Assembly: GCA_947498065.1 (NCBI GenBank)
Contig: CANMIS010000002.1
Coordinates: forward strand, 310,001 to 374,000
Length of the DNA: 64,000 bases
Direction of reading: 5' to 3'
Source: an uncultured Erythrobacter sp.
GTDB lineage: Bacteria > Pseudomonadota > Alphaproteobacteria > Sphingomonadales > Sphingomonadaceae
Made by a program: the position numbers and the translations under genes. The notes under the pieces are model-generated. The model had not been told where the DNA came from. It made no database searches and saw only the letters and a list, made by a program, of their open reading frames with translations. The number at the start of each line of letters is the position of its first letter. The first letter of the stretch is position 1. This document shows positions 60,821 to 64,000 of this stretch, piece by piece.

Positions 60821-62527
60821 TCATGCTTGTTCCATTTGCGCGGTGAATTGCTCGCGCAGGCTCTTCTTGTCGATCTTCTGCGTACCGAGGCGCGGCAGCA
60901 CTTCGGTGGAGACGAAGGTATGCTCCTCCAGCGGCACCTTGAACGGCGCAATCCGGCTGAGCAGGAACTCACGCAGCTGCGCTTGGTTCATCGCCGCTGC
61001 GCCGTCCTTCACACGGAAAATCGCCGCTGGCACTTCGCCCATGCGCTCATCCGGCAGACCGAAGACAGAGCATTCTGCAATATCGGCGTGGGCATAGATT
61101 GCATCTTCCACTTCGATGCAGGTGATGTTCTCACCGCCGCGAATGATGATGTCTTTCTTGCGGTCGACGATGAAGAGATAGCCGTCTTCATCGAGATAGC
61201 CGAGATCGCCGGTGCGGAAGAATTGATCGTCGGTAAAGGCAGCGGCGGTTGCCTCGTCATTGTTCCAATAGCCGCGGAAATTCGCGATCGAACGGATGCA
61301 CACTTCGCCGATGTCGCCCTGAGGCAGCTCAGCGCCGTCATCATTGAGGATGCGCAGATCAACCAGCGGCTGGCTGGCTTTCCCGGTTGAGCCGGGCTTT
61401 GCCATATAGTTCTCGTTGAAATTGCCGCAGCCCACCGCATTGGTTTCGGTGAGGCCATAGCCGAGCAGCGGGAAGCCCTCTGGGAAGGCCTCCTTGATCT
61501 TATTGACGTGCTCAACCGGGCGCGGCGCGCCGCCAGCGGCAAAGCTCTTACACGCGGTAAGATCATAGCTGCTGCGATTGGGATGTGTCGCAATTTCATA
61601 GCTCATCAGCGGAACGCCGACGAAATAAGTGACCTTTTCCGCCTCCATCAGGCGCAGCGCTTCCTCCGCGTCCCATTTCGGCATCAGCACCAGCTTGCGG
61701 CCAATCGCATAGGATTGGAGGAACAGCGGAACCTCACCCGTGACGTGGAACAGCGGCACAGCGATCAGCGCGCATGGCTGATCCGTGAGCTCCTGACCTT
61801 GGCTTTCCAGCAGCAACTTGGCCATCGCGCTTTGCGCGACATAGTTCATCGTGCCGCTGACAACGCCGAGGTGATCGGACCAGGCGCCTTTCGACTGGCC
61901 GGTCGACCCAGAGGTGTAGAGAATGGTCGCAAGGTCATCCGCGCCCAGCTGTCCGAGCATCGCCATCGCGGTTTGCCCTTCGGCCCAAGTAGCCTTGAGG
62001 CCCTCTGATGGTGCGCAATCATGCTCCATCATGATCAGCTTGGCGCTGTGATCTGTGCCCTCGAGGCGTTTCGCCCGGCCCGCATCAACCACCACCGCTT
62101 TGCATTCAGCGAGGCGAATACCGTAGGCGAGCTCATCACCCGACCAGAAACCGTTGAGCAAAGTCGCGCAGCCACCCGCCATGACGATGCCCATATAGGC
62201 GATCATCCAATTGGCTGAGTTGCGCGCAGCGATCCCAATCCGGTCGCCTTTCTGCACGTCATGCTGGGTCGCCAGGCCGTGCGCGACATGGGTCGCTGCA
62301 TGCCAGCATTCGCCAAAGGTCAGGCGCAGATCGCCGTCGACAAGAAACTCGACGTCTTTGTGCTCGTTGCAGAAATGCGCGAAATAATGCGCCAAAGTTG
62401 GCGGCGCGCCGAGGAAGGCGGGCATTTCCACTCCGCCGCGCTCAACCTGTTTGGTGACAAATGGCTGGCCCTCTTTGGTCAGCTCGCCAATGATGGCCTC
62501 TAGTGCAGTGTCCAACTGTGTGGGCAT
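60821..62527 (-). CDS. AMP-dependent acyl-CoA synthetase
   Basis: This 568-residue adenylate-forming enzyme has the P-loop YTSGSTGQSKGA, then the motif GYGLTETNA, GDLGYLDEDGYLFIVDRKKDIIIRGG and the C-terminal Lys region RLGTQKIDKKSL. It activates a medium- or long-chain carboxylic acid to its CoA thioester. AAGGAGAGA precedes the ATG. The substrate is not inferable. Confidence 0.92.
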   Translation of the reverse strand: MPTQLDTALEAIIGELTKEGQPFVTKQVERGGVEMPAFLGAPPTLAHYFAHFCNEHKDVEFLVDGDLRLTFGECWHAATHVAHGLATQHDVQKGDRIGIAARNSANWMIAYMGIVMAGGCATLLNGFWSGDELAYGIRLAECKAVVVDAGRAKRLEGTDHSAKLIMMEHDCAPSEGLKATWAEGQTAMAMLGQLGADDLATILYTSGSTGQSKGAWSDHLGVVSGTMNYVAQSAMAKLLLESQGQELTDQPCALIAVPLFHVTGEVPLFLQSYAIGRKLVLMPKWDAEEALRLMEAEKVTYFVGVPLMSYEIATHPNRSSYDLTACKSFAAGGAPRPVEHVNKIKEAFPEGFPLLGYGLTETNAVGCGNFNENYMAKPGSTGKASQPLVDLRILNDDGAELPQGDIGEVCIRSIANFRGYWNNDEATAAAFTDDQFFRTGDLGYLDEDGYLFIVDRKKDIIIRGGENITCIEVEDAIYAHADIAECSVFGLPDERMGEVPAAIFRVKDGAAAMNQAQLREFLLSRIAPFKVPLEEHTFVSTEVLPRLGTQKIDKKSLREQFTAQMEQA

Positions 62528-62733
62528 GCGAATCTCTCTCCTTAGTTTTTTATTCTTTTTAGGTGAGCGCCAGCGTGCGGCAAGCGCAAACCGACGTGCG
62601 TTTTCCTCTCACTTGCAATGTGCACCAATAACGGAGGGTTCCCCCGGACCATCCGCTGTGCCAAAAGCCGCGCATCAAGGACGCGTCATCTGCGCTTTGA
62701 CGTCTCAACTTGCGTGAATAAGAGGTTCGCTTC

Positions 62734-63618
62734 GTGCTGTCACTACTCGCCGCCAGCGGCGCCGCCGACCCAATCTATTGGGCAGAGCTTGGATTTACGC
62801 CGGGCATCGACCTGGGCTTCTTCACTTTGCGATATTACTCGCTGGCCTATCTGCTGGGCGTGATCTTTGCCTATTGGCATGTCTCCAAAATGCTTAAGCA
62901 GCCGGGCGCGCCCATGGCTCAGCGGCATGCCGATGACCTGTTCTTCTATTGCACGCTCGGCGTGATCCTGGGCGGACGATTGGGCTATGCAATGTTCTAT
63001 CAGCCTGAACTGTTTACCGATTTCAGCGGTGAAGGGTTTGTCAGCTGGAAGCTGCTAAGGCTGTGGGATGGCGGTATGAGCTTCCACGGCGGCTTGCTGG
63101 GCGTGATGCTGGCGATGGGCTGGGTGTCTTGGGCGGGTAAGCTCGATTTTATCCGGGTCACGGATTACGTCGCCACAACGGTGCCAATGGGCATGTTCCT
63201 TGGCCGGCTGGCGAATTTCAACAATGGCGAGCTGTGGGGCCGCCCCACGGACGTCGCCTGGGGCATGGTCTTTCCCGGCGGGGGCGATGTGGCTCGCCAT
63301 CCCAGCCAGCTCTATCAGGCGGGGCTCGAAGGTCTGTTGCTGCTGATTATCCTGCTGCTGCTGTTCTGGAAAACCGGCGCGCGCTATCGCCGCGGCTTGT
63401 TGGTTGGTGTCTTCCTGCTCGGCATTGGCGCTGCGCGTTTCATCAATGAATTCTTCCGCGAGCCCGATGCTCAGCTGGCCTACCGGGTCGCTGAGACCGG
63501 TCTTAGCCAAGGGCAGTGGCTTACTATCCCTGTGATTCTGGTCGGCCTGGCGGTCACCCTAATGGCGGTCATGAAAAAGCCTGTCGGCACCGGCGGGAGC
63601 GCGTCGGCCTCCGCATGA
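62734..63618 (+). CDS. lgt: Prolipoprotein diacylglyceryl transferase
   Basis: This 294-residue enzyme with seven membrane segments has HGGLLGV, GRLANFNNGELWGRPT and RHPSQLYQAGLEGL, the Lgt signatures. It attaches diacylglycerol to lipobox Cys residues, the first step for the several lipoproteins seen here. The GTG start at 62734 has AAGAGG upstream. The stop overlaps the methyltransferase ATG (ATGA). Confidence 0.95.
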   Translation: MLSLLAASGAADPIYWAELGFTPGIDLGFFTLRYYSLAYLLGVIFAYWHVSKMLKQPGAPMAQRHADDLFFYCTLGVILGGRLGYAMFYQPELFTDFSGEGFVSWKLLRLWDGGMSFHGGLLGVMLAMGWVSWAGKLDFIRVTDYVATTVPMGMFLGRLANFNNGELWGRPTDVAWGMVFPGGGDVARHPSQLYQAGLEGLLLLIILLLLFWKTGARYRRGLLVGVFLLGIGAARFINEFFREPDAQLAYRVAETGLSQGQWLTIPVILVGLAVTLMAVMKKPVGTGGSASASA

Positions 63619-64000
63619 GTGAGCGCGCCAATGGCGAGCTGACGGCCATGTTTCGCCGGTTGATCCGCGAGACCGGCCCGATCAGCCTGCTGCAATTCAT
63701 GGGTGAGAGCAACGCGCGCTATTACACCAGCCGCGATCCTCTGGGCAGCGCTGGCGATTTCATCACCGCGCCTGAGATTAGCCAGATGTTCGGCGAGCTT
63801 GTCGGCCTGTGGCTGGCGGACCTCTGGTCGCAAATGGGCTCGCCAGAGCGGGTTCATTATGTCGAGCTAGGCCCTGGGCGAGGAACTTTGGCCGCTGATG
63901 CTGTGCGCACGGTGGCGCGTTTCGGGCTCATGCCTGAGGTGCATTTTGTCGAAGGGTCGGAGAGCCTGCGCGCGATCCAACGCGGGGCTGTGCCGGGCGT
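63615..64000 (+). CDS. MidA/NDUFAF7-like SAM-dependent methyltransferase, partial (right edge)
   Basis: The frame is open from ATG 63615 to the end, about 128 residues. It has SLLQFMGESNARYYTSRDPLG, FITAPEISQMFGELVGLWL and the SAM-binding strand YVELGPGRGTL. This is the NDUFAF7-type family that methylates a complex I subunit Arg in mitochondria. It is coupled to lgt by a four-base overlap. The C-terminus is outside the window. Confidence 0.88.
   Translation, partial: MSERANGELTAMFRRLIRETGPISLLQFMGESNARYYTSRDPLGSAGDFITAPEISQMFGELVGLWLADLWSQMGSPERVHYVELGPGRGTLAADAVRTVARFGLMPEVHFVEGSESLRAIQRGAVPG

Overview
The window looks like chromosomal DNA of a marine-type alphaproteobacterium of the Sphingomonadales, most likely an Erythrobacter/Altererythrobacter-like Erythrobacteraceae. 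This is an inference from gene content and not from a marker gene. The supporting content is an exosortase-A-associated glycosyltransferase and O-glycosylation ligase, OprP-type porin plus PstS, a fused PabB-PabC, several acyl-CoA catabolism modules, a PhaZ depolymerase, GlnD, Lgt and FtsK. Coding density is high and genes often overlap by 1-4 bases. I found no rRNA, tRNA, CRISPR array, prophage or transposase.

Layout. 1-3.9 kb: end of an exosortase-A surface-glycan region (membrane protein with acidic tail, glycosyltransferase, small membrane protein, O-ligase). 4-10 kb: MaoC hydratase and thiolase separated by a REP doublet, a cupin/AraC regulator, a putative zinc-protease lipoprotein, a DUF4126 protein, then a mosaic locus with two cargo genes. 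10.2-17.2 kb: phaZ, an ABC exporter, an M13 peptidase, uppP and a YeaQ/YmgE-like protein. 17.3-20.3 kb: phhA, ppk2, and an SPFH protein paired with a ribbon-helix-helix protein. 20.3-25 kb: a four-gene acyl-CoA pathway (dehydrogenase, CoA-transferase, thiolase, dehydratase). 25-35.5 kb: small lipoproteins, a beta-helix protein, xthA-ribA-GNAT, alkaline phosphatase, LolA-like protein, rpmG, arfB, a pseudouridine synthase and pabBC. 35.6-44.6 kb: HerA-like ATPase, GST, a two-component system, an EF-hand protein, cupin, VOC protein and aminopeptidase P. 44.7-50.4 kb: a translationally coupled peptidase-thioesterase-OYE set and a diguanylate cyclase. 50.6-53.2 kb: a phosphate porin and pstS, each behind a PHO-box-like sequence. 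53.3-64 kb: DCC thiol-disulfide protein, ftsK, thiE-like, yggS, glnD, an acyl-CoA synthetase, lgt and the start of a MidA-like methyltransferase gene.

Most distinctive structure. Between the convergent genes DUF4126 (ends 8244) and phaZ (ends 10232) lie two unrelated, lower-GC cargo genes. Between those cargo genes sits a second, diverged copy of the 3' end of phaZ followed by a diverged copy of the 3' end of the DUF4126 gene. The locus therefore reads A-x-B'-A'-y-B, as if two alleles of one cargo-swapping site had been joined in tandem.

The window also holds three separate families of dispersed palindromic repeats: a REP doublet at 4452-4533; a 30-36 bp perfect or near-perfect hairpin at 13615 and 23691 whose loop is flipped between copies; and a 40-50 bp repeat at 17261, 30848 and 37269. 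Unusual starts that the sequence supports include CTG for ribA and TTG for phaZ, the GST-like gene and the thioesterase. Everything rests on reading the sequence and on family knowledge; no database search was run.
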